Assembly: GCA_003164675.1 (NCBI GenBank)
Contig: PLTX01000044.1
Location: forward strand, 45,140-109,139
DNA from: Verrucomicrobiota bacterium
Lineage (GTDB): Bacteria; Verrucomicrobiota; Verrucomicrobiia; Palsa-1439
Reading direction: 5' to 3'
DNA length: 64,000 nucleotides
In this document: piece by piece, positions 1-8,815 of the stretch
How positions within the stretch are numbered: the stretch's first letter is position 1
Layout: each line of letters starts with the position of its first letter
Notes under the pieces: model-generated
What the model saw: the letters and a program-made list of their open reading frames with translations, nothing else
Told to the model about the DNA's origin: nothing
Database searches by the model: none
Translations under genes and position numbers: made by a program

Positions 1-1155
1 GCCGCTGCCGCTGTTAGCGCATACGCGGTAGACCTTCTGAGAACCCGCGCCCGGCGCTTACGGTGCTGGCCAGCCTTTCTCGCCACAGCCGTTTGTGTCT
101 GCTTGTGGTTGGCGTTGTCCTTTGGCGGGAAGCGCCTTGGCGCCGGACTGAGCCATCTTGACAGGCGAGACTGGTCGCAGTGGGAAACGGTTTTCGCCCT
201 GGAGGTAGGCGTCATCTGCGCGCTAGCCGTCGTCGGCGTGGTGCGCGCTCAAAGACGGTGGATACAAGTCGCGTGCTTATGGGCCCTGCCGGTCATCTCG
301 GTCGTCGATCTGTACCACGCGTATGGGGACTTCCACTGCGGTCAGACGAGTCCAGACGAGTATTTTCCAGGGACGAACCGTTTGCTTTCGTTGTTGGAAT
401 CCTATCACAAGCAAGTCGGTCCATTCCGCCTTGGCCAGATCATCCGCGGCCGAATCAGCGAGGAATTGGCCACACATCGAGGCTTGGCATATTTCCATGA
501 CTTCTTGGAAGTCCCGGAGGGCTACACCAGTTGTTATCTATCCAACGTCGCACGATTCCAAAACATCACCAATGACGCAGCCAAGATTGCTATTCAAAAC
601 ATCCAGCTCACTATAGAAAGGGTCGCGCCCAAAAGAGATTGGTTGCGCCCGTGCACAAACTCACTCCCTCACGCAAAGTTCTTTGCGCGGATTCGACGCT
701 ATGATTCCAACGCCGCGCTACTGGGTGCGTTGGAGCGCGGCGAGATTGACTGGCGCAACGAAGTCGCGGTGTGCGAGCGCGCGGGTAATGACCTTGCGCG
801 CGGGAGCCCGCAAGACCCGGTGGCCGGCGCCAACGACGCGGTTCAGTTCGCTAGCAGTACGCCGGAGAACTATTCCATCACCTACAATGTGAGCCAACCG
901 GGCATCATTTTTATCTCTCAGTCATTCTACCCCGGCTGGGTCGCTGATGGCGGCAGGTTTAAGATGATCGAGGTGTTTGGCGCGTTCCAGGGCATTGTCA
1001 TCCCCGAGGCAGGACGAGGAGAGATCCGCGTAACGTTCTCGCCGCCGATCCTGAAGCTGGCGCTTGTTATCAGCATTCTTGGTGTGATGATTGCGGTCCT
1101 TGTTGCTGTTCTCATCATCCGGGGCAACCCTTCACCCGTGACGAACTCGCCTTGA
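1..1155 (+). CDS. YfhO-like membrane protein, 3' part
   Basis: The frame is open from the first base to the stop at 1153-1155, so this is the C-terminal 384 residues of a longer protein cut by the window edge. It shows hydrophobic segments near its beginning, a long soluble middle and a closing hydrophobic helix about 15 residues before the end. The stretch 'SQSFYPGWVADGG' followed by a short beta-rich tail and a last TM helix is typical of the C-terminal extracytoplasmic domain of YfhO-type membrane proteins (GT-C-like fold, linked in some bacteria to glycosylation of surface polymers). The family call rests on this C-terminal region only; substrate and exact role cannot be told. Confidence 0.6.
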   Translation, partial: AAAAVSAYAVDLLRTRARRLRCWPAFLATAVCVCLWLALSFGGKRLGAGLSHLDRRDWSQWETVFALEVGVICALAVVGVVRAQRRWIQVACLWALPVISVVDLYHAYGDFHCGQTSPDEYFPGTNRLLSLLESYHKQVGPFRLGQIIRGRISEELATHRGLAYFHDFLEVPEGYTSCYLSNVARFQNITNDAAKIAIQNIQLTIERVAPKRDWLRPCTNSLPHAKFFARIRRYDSNAALLGALERGEIDWRNEVAVCERAGNDLARGSPQDPVAGANDAVQFASSTPENYSITYNVSQPGIIFISQSFYPGWVADGGRFKMIEVFGAFQGIVIPEAGRGEIRVTFSPPILKLALVISILGVMIAVLVAVLIIRGNPSPVTNSP

Positions 1156-1480
1156 CCGTCGCCCTTATCCGGCGTACGGGTCTCCCCTGACAAGTGGCTC
1201 ACCAGCGCGCTCAGCGAGTGCGCCGGTGCGTCCCGCAGCCTTGCGTCACAAGGGCTGGGCGTTCCCACCCCGTATTAGACACGCCTAAATCAAGTGGGGT
1301 TTCGCCCGCGACGAAAAAATAGGTTTCGCCCCGTAGACAAACGCAGGGCCTCCATAGTATACGTCTCATCCAGGGGAAGAAGGACTGCATGAAAAAGTTG
1401 AGCTTGATTAGCTGGGTCACCGCATTGCTTCTCGCGTTCCTCAGACGCCGGGCTTGAGCCGCCATTCGTAGAAATAACTT
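1156..1480. other. intergenic stretch with one short ORF
   Basis: About 325 bases separate the YfhO-like gene from the convergent mscS gene. I see no terminator with a T-run. The only coding-like item is a 22-codon ORF at 1389-1457, listed separately. Confidence 0.4.
1389..1457 (+). CDS. possible 22-residue membrane peptide
   Basis: An ATG at 1389 follows a purine-rich GGGGAAGAAGGA stretch that could serve as ribosome binding site. The 22 residues read like a signal peptide start (MKKLSLISW) joined to a hydrophobic run and a basic end (LRRRA). It could be a chance ORF, a small membrane peptide, or what remains of a PEP-CTERM gene after an internal deletion. There is no independent support. 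Confidence 0.2.
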   Translation: MKKLSLISWVTALLLAFLRRRA

Positions 1481-2296
1481 CTATGCCGACGTCTGCCCAA
1501 TGATCCGCACGTCGCGTTGCGGGAAGGGGATATCAATCCCGCGAGCGCGGAACTGTTCGACGATGGCCTGGTAGATCTCCAACTGCGCCGTGCAAAAATC
1601 CGGCACGTTCACCCACGGCGACACGCTGATCGTAATCGAGGAATCCGCCAGCGCCGAAATGCCCACAACGGCTTCGGGCTCCTTGAGCACGCGCGGATTG
1701 GTGTCGAGGATTTGATGAATGGTCGCCAGCGCCAGATTCACATCCGCTCCGTAGGCAATCCCCACGCTGAGGCTCAACTGGCGGGTCCCGCCGTAGTTGT
1801 GCATGATCTCGCCAACGATCTTCCGGTTGGGGATGATCACCCGCGACCCGTCGATATGGAGCAAGGTCGTGGAAAATAGCGCGATGGTCTCGACCTGTCC
1901 GTAGACGCCCACCAATTCGATGTATTCGCCGACGCGGAACGGTTTGGTGAAAATAATCGTCAACCCGGCCAGGATGTTGCCCAGCACGCCCTGCGCGGCG
2001 AGGCCGATGCCGACGCCCGCCACGCTCAGGCCCGCGATCAGCGGCGTGATCTGCACGCCAAACTTGTCGAGTGCCAACAACAGGGTGAGCCCAAACACCA
2101 GCAGACGCACGACACGGACCAGCAGGAGCCGAATCGGTAGTTCGAGATGCTGTTTTGTCAGCCACTTGTCGGTAAGTTTGCCCAGCCACCGCGCAATGAT
2201 CGCGCCGACAACCAGGATGATGACCGCACCGACCATCTGGAAGCCATACGTGATGAAGAAAGTAACGATGGTGTTCTGCCACTGTTCAACCTGCAT
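1481..2296 (-). CDS. mscS: MscS-family mechanosensitive channel
   Basis: Predicted small-conductance mechanosensitive channel of the inner membrane that opens on membrane tension to release solutes during hypo-osmotic shock. With the ATG at 2296 the protein has 271 residues, close to E. coli MscS (286). It has N-terminal TM helices, a glycine/alanine-rich pore helix region ('GLSVAGVGIGLAAQGVLGN', matching the TM3 pattern), then the beta domain with 'FRVGEYIELVG' and 'IPNRKIVGEIMHNY', both classic MscS signatures. An upstream in-frame TTG at 2332 would add 12 residues but looks less likely. It is transcribed away from the cupin gene's 3' end, with a hairpin repeat between them. Confidence 0.9.
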   Translation of the reverse strand: MQVEQWQNTIVTFFITYGFQMVGAVIILVVGAIIARWLGKLTDKWLTKQHLELPIRLLLVRVVRLLVFGLTLLLALDKFGVQITPLIAGLSVAGVGIGLAAQGVLGNILAGLTIIFTKPFRVGEYIELVGVYGQVETIALFSTTLLHIDGSRVIIPNRKIVGEIMHNYGGTRQLSLSVGIAYGADVNLALATIHQILDTNPRVLKEPEAVVGISALADSSITISVSPWVNVPDFCTAQLEIYQAIVEQFRARGIDIPFPQRDVRIIGQTSA

Positions 2297-2356
2297 GGCG
2301 CTGTTTATCCTGAAGACGCCGCCCGTTGTCAATTCCGGAACTCGCCGCGCTGCCGT

Positions 2357-2382
2357 TGTAGCCGCGGCGCTCAGTCGCCGCG
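2357..2382. repeat. TGTAG-hairpin repeat, copy 1
   Basis: TGTAGC is followed by a perfect 7-bp stem (CGCGGCG / CGCCGCG) with loop CTCAGT. It ends one base from the 3' end of the cupin gene and may double as its terminator. Related hairpins with the same TGTAG lead occur near 32550, 32591 and 32998. Confidence 0.6.
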
Positions 2383-2383
2383 T

Positions 2384-2761
2384 TTACGCCGATTCGTCCC
2401 GGTGAACCGTGTCCGGCGAAAACGCCGTCAGACACACCGCGATGTACTCCGCGCCGTCCGCGCCAGGCGTGCTGTATTGCACCCATTCGCCCTTGTGCGT
2501 GATGATTCCCTGGCCCGCGCGCACGTCGATTGTGCCGGCCTTGTGCTTGACCCGCAACCCGCCCTTGAGCACGTACGTGTACTCGTCAAACTCCGGCGTC
2601 TGTCCCGGCTCGACCCAGCCCGACGGACTGCGCATGTGCGCGATGCTCACGGACGCGGTCTTCGTGTTCACCCGTCCGACAACCTCGTCGATGAGCTTGG
2701 GTTTGGTGCCGGCGGCAGTGATGCGTGACGGTTTCTCAATGAATGTTGGCATGACGATCAT
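2384..2761 (-). CDS. cupin-domain protein
   Basis: A single-domain cupin of 125 residues. The double-stranded beta-helix core is seen in 'GQTPEFDEYTYVLKGGLRV' (motif 1, with E/E/Y in place of the usual H-H-E set) and 'VRAGQGIITHKGEWVQYS' (motif 2, with one His). The reduced set of metal ligands makes an enzyme assignment unsafe; small cupins of this kind often bind sugars or other small molecules. A second ATG three codons in (2752) is an equally possible start. No operon partner is evident. Confidence 0.8.
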   Translation of the reverse strand: MIVMPTFIEKPSRITAAGTKPKLIDEVVGRVNTKTASVSIAHMRSPSGWVEPGQTPEFDEYTYVLKGGLRVKHKAGTIDVRAGQGIITHKGEWVQYSTPGADGAEYIAVCLTAFSPDTVHRDESA

Positions 2762-2982
2762 TCTACAACATGTCGCTCACGCCGTCACCTGCCGTTTGCT
2801 GGCTTCGCCAGGCTCGCATCCGCCAGTCCGGGAAAAATCACCAGACTGCGTTGTCCGTTTCCAAATCGAGCTAACGGGAGGCAACCTGCCAGCGCGCCCG
2901 TTTCAACCACTGCGCCGCTCATCCACTCCTCTCACCGCAACATACGCCATCCTTCGCGGGAAGCAAATGGGTGAGCGGGCGA

Positions 2983-3558
2983 TCAGGTGTGTTTCGGGCG
3001 AATGCGACCGGCCAGGAGGTCATCGAGTGTCGCACGTACTTGCAGTTGATCAGCCCAGTGATGCAGGTAGGCAAGGTCGAGCTTGACCCGTTGGACGGCG
3101 ATCACCCCGGCCGCGTCACCAAGCTGTCGTTCCGATGGTGTGATGTTGTTCCAGTAGAGCTTATGGAGGATGACATCCTCGACGGTAGCAATGTGAGCCG
3201 GTTCGTCAAAGAGTGTGACCGACACCCGCCGCGCGAACATCTCCCGCTCGAATGGTTCCGGCCGCAACATCCAGAAATCGACTTTCAACGCCGAGCGGTT
3301 GTCGAGCATGTTGAATTGGTGCGGCGGACGATACGCCTCGCGAATTGCTGTTTCATCAACATGGAAGTCATCTCGAAATGCGGCTACGACGGTCGCAATG
3401 GAAGTCGGCGGCAGTTGCACGACAAAGTCAAGATCGTGCGTGGTACGCGGAATGCCCCAGTAATTGCTGGCCATCGAGCCGGTTAACATGTAGGCGACTT
3501 GCATGCGATTCAGCCGGCGCAAGCAATCCACCAACAGGTCGCGCTCGGTCATGGTCAC
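2983..3558 (-). CDS. nucleotidyltransferase-fold protein, AbiEii-like
   Basis: A 191-residue protein with the polymerase-beta-type nucleotidyltransferase signature: 'LTGSMASNYWG' gives the GS motif and 'TTHDLDFVV' the D-x-D metal-binding pair about 20 residues later. 'KVDFWML' may supply the third acidic residue. The region 'IATVEDVILHKLYW' is typical of the AbiEii/MNT-like group, whose members act as toxins or RNA-modifying enzymes. It overlaps the small upstream gene by four bases (ATGA), so the two are translationally coupled. Whether the pair is a toxin-antitoxin system or a housekeeping enzyme with a helper is not decided by sequence alone. Confidence 0.75.
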   Translation of the reverse strand: MTMTERDLLVDCLRRLNRMQVAYMLTGSMASNYWGIPRTTHDLDFVVQLPPTSIATVVAAFRDDFHVDETAIREAYRPPHQFNMLDNRSALKVDFWMLRPEPFEREMFARRVSVTLFDEPAHIATVEDVILHKLYWNNITPSERQLGDAAGVIAVQRVKLDLAYLHHWADQLQVRATLDDLLAGRIRPKHT

Positions 3559-3752
3559 CCGGCCAACGTGAGTCGTTCACGCAACAGGCGCTCCACCTCG
3601 GCGGGCGTCGCCTGCGGATGCTGGCGGCGAATGCCTTCCCGGGCGATGTCACAACTGAGTTCATGCAGGTCCAAGGCGATGGCGAGGCGTTCTTCCCCGG
3701 TCATCTGGCGGTAACGCAGAATCTGTTGTTCCAAACTCGCCTGTGGTGTCAC
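3555..3752 (-). CDS. small protein paired with nucleotidyltransferase
   Basis: A 65-residue, charged, mostly helical protein starting at a GTG (3752). It contains 'MTGEERLAIALDLHELSCDIAREGI' -like helices (split here: MTGEERLAIALDLH, ELSCDIAREGI) and ends in 'ERLLRERLTLA'. Such small helical proteins are often found directly upstream of AbiEii-like nucleotidyltransferases. The ATGA overlap with the downstream gene shows coupled translation. It is the natural candidate for an antitoxin or chaperone-like partner; function unproven. Confidence 0.65.
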   Translation of the reverse strand: MTPQASLEQQILRYRQMTGEERLAIALDLHELSCDIAREGIRRQHPQATPAEVERLLRERLTLAG

Positions 3753-3949
3753 TGGGGAACTTTACTGCGTCGCGCCCCGCCGGTCAATGCCGGTAAACTC
3801 CGCGCCGTCCGTCAGGTCGCCGAATCCCGCGTCAAGTACCGCCCAAAACGGTGAGTGTCTTCGCTCGGTGTGTCACCCTTAACCTATCGAAGGGTCTCTG
3901 TCGCGCTTGGAAATGGCGTTCGTTCGAGGCGTTGTCAGCCACGCCCCTG

Positions 3950-5014
3950 CTAGTTACTCTGCAACTGGCGGGTGAAGGTATCCGCCACTTCCCGTTCGCT
4001 GATTCGGATGCTGCAGGTTAGACCCGTGTCCTGCAAGATTCTCTCCGCTACAAGTTTCGTTAGCGGGTGGAGAATATTCACGTGGTTTCCCCCCTGCACA
4101 ATGAACGCGGCAAAGGGGACACCTGCTTTCTGAGCGCGATAGTTCATGGTCAGGGCGTCAGGCACGTAAGCCGAGTCGGCACCTTCGAAGTACCACGTTG
4201 GCGTTTTCAGCGATTCGACGAAGTGGATCGCCGAGCGGACATATGACTCCTGCTGATCCAAGTAGTTGAAAGGAGTTTTCTGGCTAAAGCCCCCGTGAGA
4301 CACAACCCTGTAAATATCAGGCGCACCCCCAAACGCAAACGCTGCACGCAGTCTGGTACTCACCTCAGCCGTGAGTAATGTGATCGTGGCTCCGGTGCTA
4401 TGCCCGACCATGTAGATTCGCGACGGATCCACATAGGGAAGACTGGCAATGTATTCCACGGCAGCAACGGCGTCATCCACTTCGCCGTAGAATAATTCGA
4501 ACCGTCCCGGATTGCCGTTTTCACCACGCCAGGACGGAAGCATAACGATCAGGCCCGCCTCACGAAATGCATTAGGGGTCTGATCGTCCGATGCTGGTTG
4601 GCTCCCCCAGAGCTGGTTGCCAACCCCGTAGAAACCTCCATGTGCCCAGATGACCACAGGGTGCTTCTGTCCGTCCTTTGGATCTGGTGAGACATAGGCT
4701 AAGAGCTGTCCGGCAGGAGACGAAAAACGTACTACGCTATAAACCTCCGGCGGAGGCACTTCGATGGGCTGCATGACCCAAGGTATTGTTGGTAAGAGTT
4801 TGGTGGTGAATGAAGCGCGTGCCGTTTGCAGGTCTACCGGCGGGTTGGCAGGCTTTCTGGGCGACTCGTCAGTCTTCGGTCCACAGCCGCTCGACAAAAA
4901 TACGAGAAGCCCTGTCAAGGACAGGCGCGATAGAGTACGGAGGCCGGTGGCCACCACAACGATTACCTCTGTTCGAACCTTCTGCTGCTGGGCTCGACGG
5001 ATCACACGTTTCAC
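3950..5014 (-). CDS. alpha/beta-hydrolase lipoprotein
   Basis: A 354-residue secreted hydrolase of the esterase/prolyl-oligopeptidase-like fold. After a long basic N-region a lipobox (LSSGC, Cys44) marks it as a lipoprotein. The oxyanion motif HGG is at 125-127, the nucleophile elbow GHSTG places Ser206, and Asp279 (EGADSAY) and His310 (GGNHVN) complete a likely catalytic triad. The start codon overlaps the stop of icd (ATGA at 5011-5014), so it is translated from the icd mRNA unless an internal start is used; the first 12 residues before the hydrophobic stretch are unusual for a signal peptide. Substrate unknown; esters such as acetylated sugars are possible. Confidence 0.85.
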   Translation of the reverse strand: MKRVIRRAQQQKVRTEVIVVVATGLRTLSRLSLTGLLVFLSSGCGPKTDESPRKPANPPVDLQTARASFTTKLLPTIPWVMQPIEVPPPEVYSVVRFSSPAGQLLAYVSPDPKDGQKHPVVIWAHGGFYGVGNQLWGSQPASDDQTPNAFREAGLIVMLPSWRGENGNPGRFELFYGEVDDAVAAVEYIASLPYVDPSRIYMVGHSTGATITLLTAEVSTRLRAAFAFGGAPDIYRVVSHGGFSQKTPFNYLDQQESYVRSAIHFVESLKTPTWYFEGADSAYVPDALTMNYRAQKAGVPFAAFIVQGGNHVNILHPLTKLVAERILQDTGLTCSIRISEREVADTFTRQLQSN

Positions 5015-6306
5015 ATCTTCTCAATCACTGCATCACCAAATTCGGAGCATTTCACTTCCTTCGCGCCTTCCATCTGGCGGGCGAAGTCGTAAGTAACGGT
5101 CTTGGCGTTGATGGCACCGTCCATGCCCTTGATGATGAGGTCGGCGGCTTCGGTCCAGCCAAGGTAGCGGAACATCATTTCGCCGCTGAGAATCACGGAG
5201 CCGGGATTGACCTTGTCCTGGTTGGCGTACTTCGGCGCGGTGCCGTGCGTGGCCTCGAAGATCGCGTGGCCGCTGATGTAATTGATGTTGCCGCCGGGCG
5301 CGATGCCGACCCCGCCGACCTGCGCCGCCAGCGCGTCGCTGAGGTAATCGCCATTAAGATTGAGCGTGGCGATCACGTCGAAATCCTCGGGACGCGTCAG
5401 CACCTGCTGGAGCGTGATGTCGGCAATCGCATCCTTGATGACGAGACCTGCGCCGGGTTTGCCCTCGGGAATCTTGCACCACGGTCCGCCGTCGATCTCC
5501 GCCGCACCGTAGCGCTCCTTCGCGATCTTGTAGCACCAGTCGCGGAAGGCGCCTTCGGTGAACTTCATGATGTTGCCCTTGTGGACAATCGTCACGCTTT
5601 TGCGTTTGTTCGCGATGGCATAGAGAATCGCGGCATGAATCAGGCGTATCGTCCCGAGATAGCTGACCGGCTTGATGCCGATGCCGACATCCACCACCGC
5701 CGGATGCACCGGCGCACCGAGAGCCTGAAGCTGTTTCAGCCACCGCTCCGACGCCTCCTTGGTTCCAAACCGTATCTTTTTGAACTCTTTGGGGAATTCC
5801 TTTTCCAGAAAATCCAGGACCTTTTGCGCCTCAGGCGTGCCGCCCGCCCATTCGATCCCCGCGTAAATGTCCTCGGTGTTCTCGCGGAAGATCACCATGT
5901 CCACTTTTTCCGGATGCTTCACGGGCGACGGAACGCCCTTGAACCATCGCACCGGACGCAGGCAAACGTAGAGATCGAGCATCTGGCGCAGGGCAACATT
6001 CAAACTGCGGATGCCCTTGCCGACCGGCGTGGTGAGCGGACCTTTGATGCCGACGAGGTAATCTTGGAACGCCTTGACCGTCTCGTCGGGCAGCCAGTTG
6101 TTGAACTTCTTGAACGCGGCTTCGCCGGCAAAAACTTCCAGCCATTCAACCTTGCGTTTGCCGCCATAGGCCTTCTTCACCGCCGCATCGAACACGCGCT
6201 CCGACGCCGCCCAGATGTCGGGTCCCGTGCCATCGCCACGGATGAAGGGCAGGGTGGGGTTGTCGGGAACGGTTAATTTGCCGCCTTGAACGGAAATCTT
6301 TGCCAT
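5011..6306 (-). CDS. icd: NADP-dependent isocitrate dehydrogenase
   Basis: Converts isocitrate to 2-oxoglutarate and CO2 in the TCA cycle, producing NADPH. With the ATG at 6306 (MAKISVQ) the protein has 431 residues, against 416 in E. coli. Diagnostic parts are '[12 protein letters not shown]' at the start, the substrate loop '[20 protein letters not shown]' with the regulatory Ser, '[13 protein letters not shown]', '[17 protein letters not shown]' and '[17 protein letters not shown]'. A GAGGAG sequence lies about 11 bases before the chosen start. An in-frame codon 14 residues upstream is not needed. The stop overlaps the hydrolase start by four bases. Confidence 0.97.
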   Translation of the reverse strand: MAKISVQGGKLTVPDNPTLPFIRGDGTGPDIWAASERVFDAAVKKAYGGKRKVEWLEVFAGEAAFKKFNNWLPDETVKAFQDYLVGIKGPLTTPVGKGIRSLNVALRQMLDLYVCLRPVRWFKGVPSPVKHPEKVDMVIFRENTEDIYAGIEWAGGTPEAQKVLDFLEKEFPKEFKKIRFGTKEASERWLKQLQALGAPVHPAVVDVGIGIKPVSYLGTIRLIHAAILYAIANKRKSVTIVHKGNIMKFTEGAFRDWCYKIAKERYGAAEIDGGPWCKIPEGKPGAGLVIKDAIADITLQQVLTRPEDFDVIATLNLNGDYLSDALAAQVGGVGIAPGGNINYISGHAIFEATHGTAPKYANQDKVNPGSVILSGEMMFRYLGWTEAADLIIKGMDGAINAKTVTYDFARQMEGAKEVKCSEFGDAVIEKM

Positions 6307-6420
6307 GAATCGTATGTCTCCTCGCCTAGCGCGCCGCGATGATAACAAAGCGGAAGTTGTTGGGCAAGCGCACCGCTTGCCACGGGTATGGTTAAGGGTG
6401 GTGGGCAGAAGCCAACGGCA

Positions 6421-6531
6421 CCCCTCACCTTGATCCTCTCCCCCAAGAGGAAAGGAAATCGCAGCAACGCACGCCTCGCCCCGCCGAGGGAGAGGCCGGC
6501 CCCACCGTAGTTTGTGGGGACGGGTGAGGGG
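6421..6531. repeat. CCCTCACC/CTCTCCCC intergenic repeat, inverted pair
   Basis: A 24-base unit (6421-6444) beginning CCCCTCACC and ending CTCTCCCCC is followed by a degenerate inverted half (GGGAGAGG at about 6489, GGGTGAGGGG at about 6522). The same 24-base unit, reverse-complemented with one mismatch, is at 32875-32898. This resembles a REP-type dispersed repeat. Confidence 0.55.
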
Positions 6532-6604
6532 GAATTCGACACAGCGGCCACCACGGTTAATCGCACCCGCTTGCCACTTGCCGTTACACGCGATCCGCCG
6601 TATC

Positions 6605-7417
6605 GTGCCCGACGTGAATTACTCGGTCCTGTTCCGCCAGTTCCCACTCGACCACCTCGACGCGCTCGCACCCGTCGTCGCCGAGGCGTATGGCGTCCCG
6701 GATTACGACGCGCGCACGAAGATTCGCAAAGGCTGGGGATTTCTGGATCGCAACGCCACGGAAGAGGATGCGCGACGGGTTGTGGAAGCGATTGGCGATC
6801 TGGCGGGCGGGGTCGTGGTCATCGAGAATGCTCAGTTGCGCTCCGCGTCCAACCCGAAGGTGATCACCGGATTCGAATCCGGCGAGAGCGGCGTGACGCT
6901 GCGGCTTCAATCGCCCCAGGAACCACCGCGTGTGGTCGAATGGTTGGAGATCGGCATCGTCGCCGCGGGCCGATTCTCGGAGGAGATCATCCAGCGCGAG
7001 GCGGGTGGGGACCAACAGAAGATGGCGGGAATGATGGTCGGGGTCGGCCTGTTCATGGTGACGGGCATCCCTCCGGGGCTGCTCGGCGGCGGCAAGAAAA
7101 AGAAGGAAGAGAAACCCGTGAAATCCGTCCGCGTGATTACCTTTGGTCGGATCGTCACCACGGGCGGCGAGCAATTTGCCTTCAGCCCCGACCATTTCGA
7201 TTTCGCCGGGTTGGCCGAGAAGAAGCAGATCAACGCCGCGGCGAACTTTCGCGCGTTCCTCGGCGAGTTGGCGGGCCACACAACGGCGCAGGTGAACCTC
7301 GGCGCGCGTCTCCTGCTCGAAAACCGCTCTCTTACCTTCGCCAACTACTCCGGCCTTCACGATTTCGAGACAGAACTGTTGTGGATGCACAACGTGAGGA
7401 GTGACCGTCCGGCGTAA
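6605..7417 (+). CDS. conserved-looking hypothetical protein
   Basis: A 270-residue soluble protein beginning at a GTG (6605; residues [14 protein letters not shown]) without a clear ribosome binding site. The first about 70 residues, with '[18 protein letters not shown]' and '[10 protein letters not shown]', look like a small alpha/beta sensor- or L7/L12-like domain. A lysine-rich linker ([11 protein letters not shown]) near residue 160 separates this from a C-terminal part ending '[16 protein letters not shown]'. I do not recognise a characterised family. It is flanked by a repeat on one side and a decayed gene on the other and has no operon partner. Confidence 0.65.
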   Translation: MPDVNYSVLFRQFPLDHLDALAPVVAEAYGVPDYDARTKIRKGWGFLDRNATEEDARRVVEAIGDLAGGVVVIENAQLRSASNPKVITGFESGESGVTLRLQSPQEPPRVVEWLEIGIVAAGRFSEEIIQREAGGDQQKMAGMMVGVGLFMVTGIPPGLLGGGKKKKEEKPVKSVRVITFGRIVTTGGEQFAFSPDHFDFAGLAEKKQINAAANFRAFLGELAGHTTAQVNLGARLLLENRSLTFANYSGLHDFETELLWMHNVRSDRPA

Positions 7418-7464
7418 CGGCCCACCCGCTCAACGGCAGGCGGCGTCGCAGGCGTTCTGCAGAT

Positions 7465-7689
7465 GCGCGACACGCGTCGGTTCTCGTGTTCGCACGTGAC
7501 TAATCGGCCCTGCGGGTCGAGCGCGTTGCCGTTGGCCTATCAGCTCGGCTCACGAAACACGCTGAATGAATTCCTCGCCGGCATGTAGCGATAAATCCGG
7601 CTGGCCGGAATATCGCTGAAGATCAATTCATTCCGCGACGGCACCCAGACCGGCCCTTCGAGGAATTGAAAATCACCGCGGACTTTATC
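7465..7689 (-). pseudogene. SMP-30/gluconolactonase remnant
   Basis: Reading the minus strand from 7689 gives 'FLEGPVWVPSRNELIFSD', then 'IPASRIYRY' and, after two adjacent stop codons (TGA TAG, 7539-7544), 'NGNALDPQGRLVTCEHEN' in the same frame. These are the EGP, SDI-RIYR and NG-LDPQGRL-CEH blocks of SMP-30/gluconolactonase/LRE enzymes. Only about 75 codons remain, with both ends missing, so the gene is dead. It begins inside the last codon of the ychF-like gene. Confidence 0.75.
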
Positions 7690-8776
7690 AGCCGCTGTGA
7701 CGGATGTGGACGATGTCGCCGTCCTCGACGATATACTCTTTGCCCTTGAGGTAGAGCTTGCCGGTCTCTTTGAGTTTCACTTCGGCTGAGTGGCCGGTGT
7801 CGCCGGCGCTGGTGAGTTCGCCGTACTTCATGACCTCGGCGCGGATGAACCCGCGGGCGATATCGGAATGGATCGCGTGGGCAGCCTCCACGGCGTTGGC
7901 GCCGTGACGGATCGTCCAGGCCCGGACTTCGTCTTCGCCGGTGGTGAAGAAGGAAATGTAGCCGAGCGCCTTGTAGAGCAGGCGCGTCAGAACGTGAATC
8001 GCCGGCTCCGCGACGCCCAGCGCCGCCAGGAATTCAGCCCGTTCCGTTGGGCTCTCGATTTGGGCGACTTCGGCTTCGACTTTGGCGCACAGTTCGCACA
8101 CTTCACTGCGCGGGCCGGTGAGTTTGGCTTTTGCCTGCTCGACCAGTTGCGGGTTCGGGAAATTGGATTCGCCCAGGTTGAGAGCGGTAACGAGGCCCTT
8201 GACCGTGAGGAATTGGAGCGAACGCATACGCTTTTCCTCGCCTTCGTGCCAGGGAAACTCGCGGAGTGACTTGCCCGATTCCAGATGTGGCTTCAGTCTC
8301 TCCAACTGCGCGGCTTCGTCGGCGCGTTCCTGCTCGAATTTGCGTTTCTGGTCCTGGGCGATGCGGTTGCGGCGGGTCTCGATCAGGCTCAGGTCGCTGA
8401 TCGTGAGTTCGAGGTTCATCGCATCAATGTCCCGCAACGGGTCGACGGAACCGTTCACGTGAAACACCGCGGGATCCTCGAACGCGCGCACGACCTGACA
8501 CAGGGCGTCCATGTCCTTGAGCTTGTTGAGCCATTGCTCGCGCGGCTTGGATTCGTGGGGTGGGGCGGGGGCGAGCGTGCACTCGATCTCGGCGTACTTG
8601 GTCTTCTTCGGCTTGTACATCGCCGAGAGCTTGTCCACGCGCGGATCGGCAACCTTGACCGTGCCGACGTGATACTCGGCGGCTCGGCCCAGCAAGTGGT
8701 CGACTCCCACGCCGGTCAGCAGCGAGAACACGGTCTTCTTGCCGACTTGCGGCAGGCCGATAAGGGCAATTTTCAT
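7688..8776 (-). CDS. ychF: YchF/Ola1-like P-loop NTPase
   Basis: A 362-residue protein of the Obg-like YchF family (usual length about 363), a ribosome-associated ATPase/GTPase. It has the N-terminal P-loop 'GLPQVGKKT' (residues 7-15), a helical coiled-coil insertion around residues 130-200, and the C-terminal YchF/TGS-like domain: 'FFTTGEDEVRAWTI', 'AHAIHSDIARGFIRAEV' and 'VEDGDIVHIR'. In most YchF proteins the P-loop reads GxxxxGKS; here the Ser is Lys, with Thr one place later. It is the third gene of the minus-strand run ndk-aspC-ychF (39-base gap after aspC). Confidence 0.9.
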   Translation of the reverse strand: MKIALIGLPQVGKKTVFSLLTGVGVDHLLGRAAEYHVGTVKVADPRVDKLSAMYKPKKTKYAEIECTLAPAPPHESKPREQWLNKLKDMDALCQVVRAFEDPAVFHVNGSVDPLRDIDAMNLELTISDLSLIETRRNRIAQDQKRKFEQERADEAAQLERLKPHLESGKSLREFPWHEGEEKRMRSLQFLTVKGLVTALNLGESNFPNPQLVEQAKAKLTGPRSEVCELCAKVEAEVAQIESPTERAEFLAALGVAEPAIHVLTRLLYKALGYISFFTTGEDEVRAWTIRHGANAVEAAHAIHSDIARGFIRAEVMKYGELTSAGDTGHSAEVKLKETGKLYLKGKEYIVEDGDIVHIRHSG

Positions 8777-8815
8777 TGTGCAGCGCCGCGTGGGGGCACG
8801 CGGCCTACAACGTTA

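Noticed and set aside
1280..1380. Possible riboswitch upstream of the 22-codon ORF
   Set aside because: The repeated GTTTCGCCC words looked structured, but no known riboswitch core could be matched.
4810..6276. Open frame of 488 codons antisense to icd
   Set aside because: Shadow of icd, no recognisable motif.
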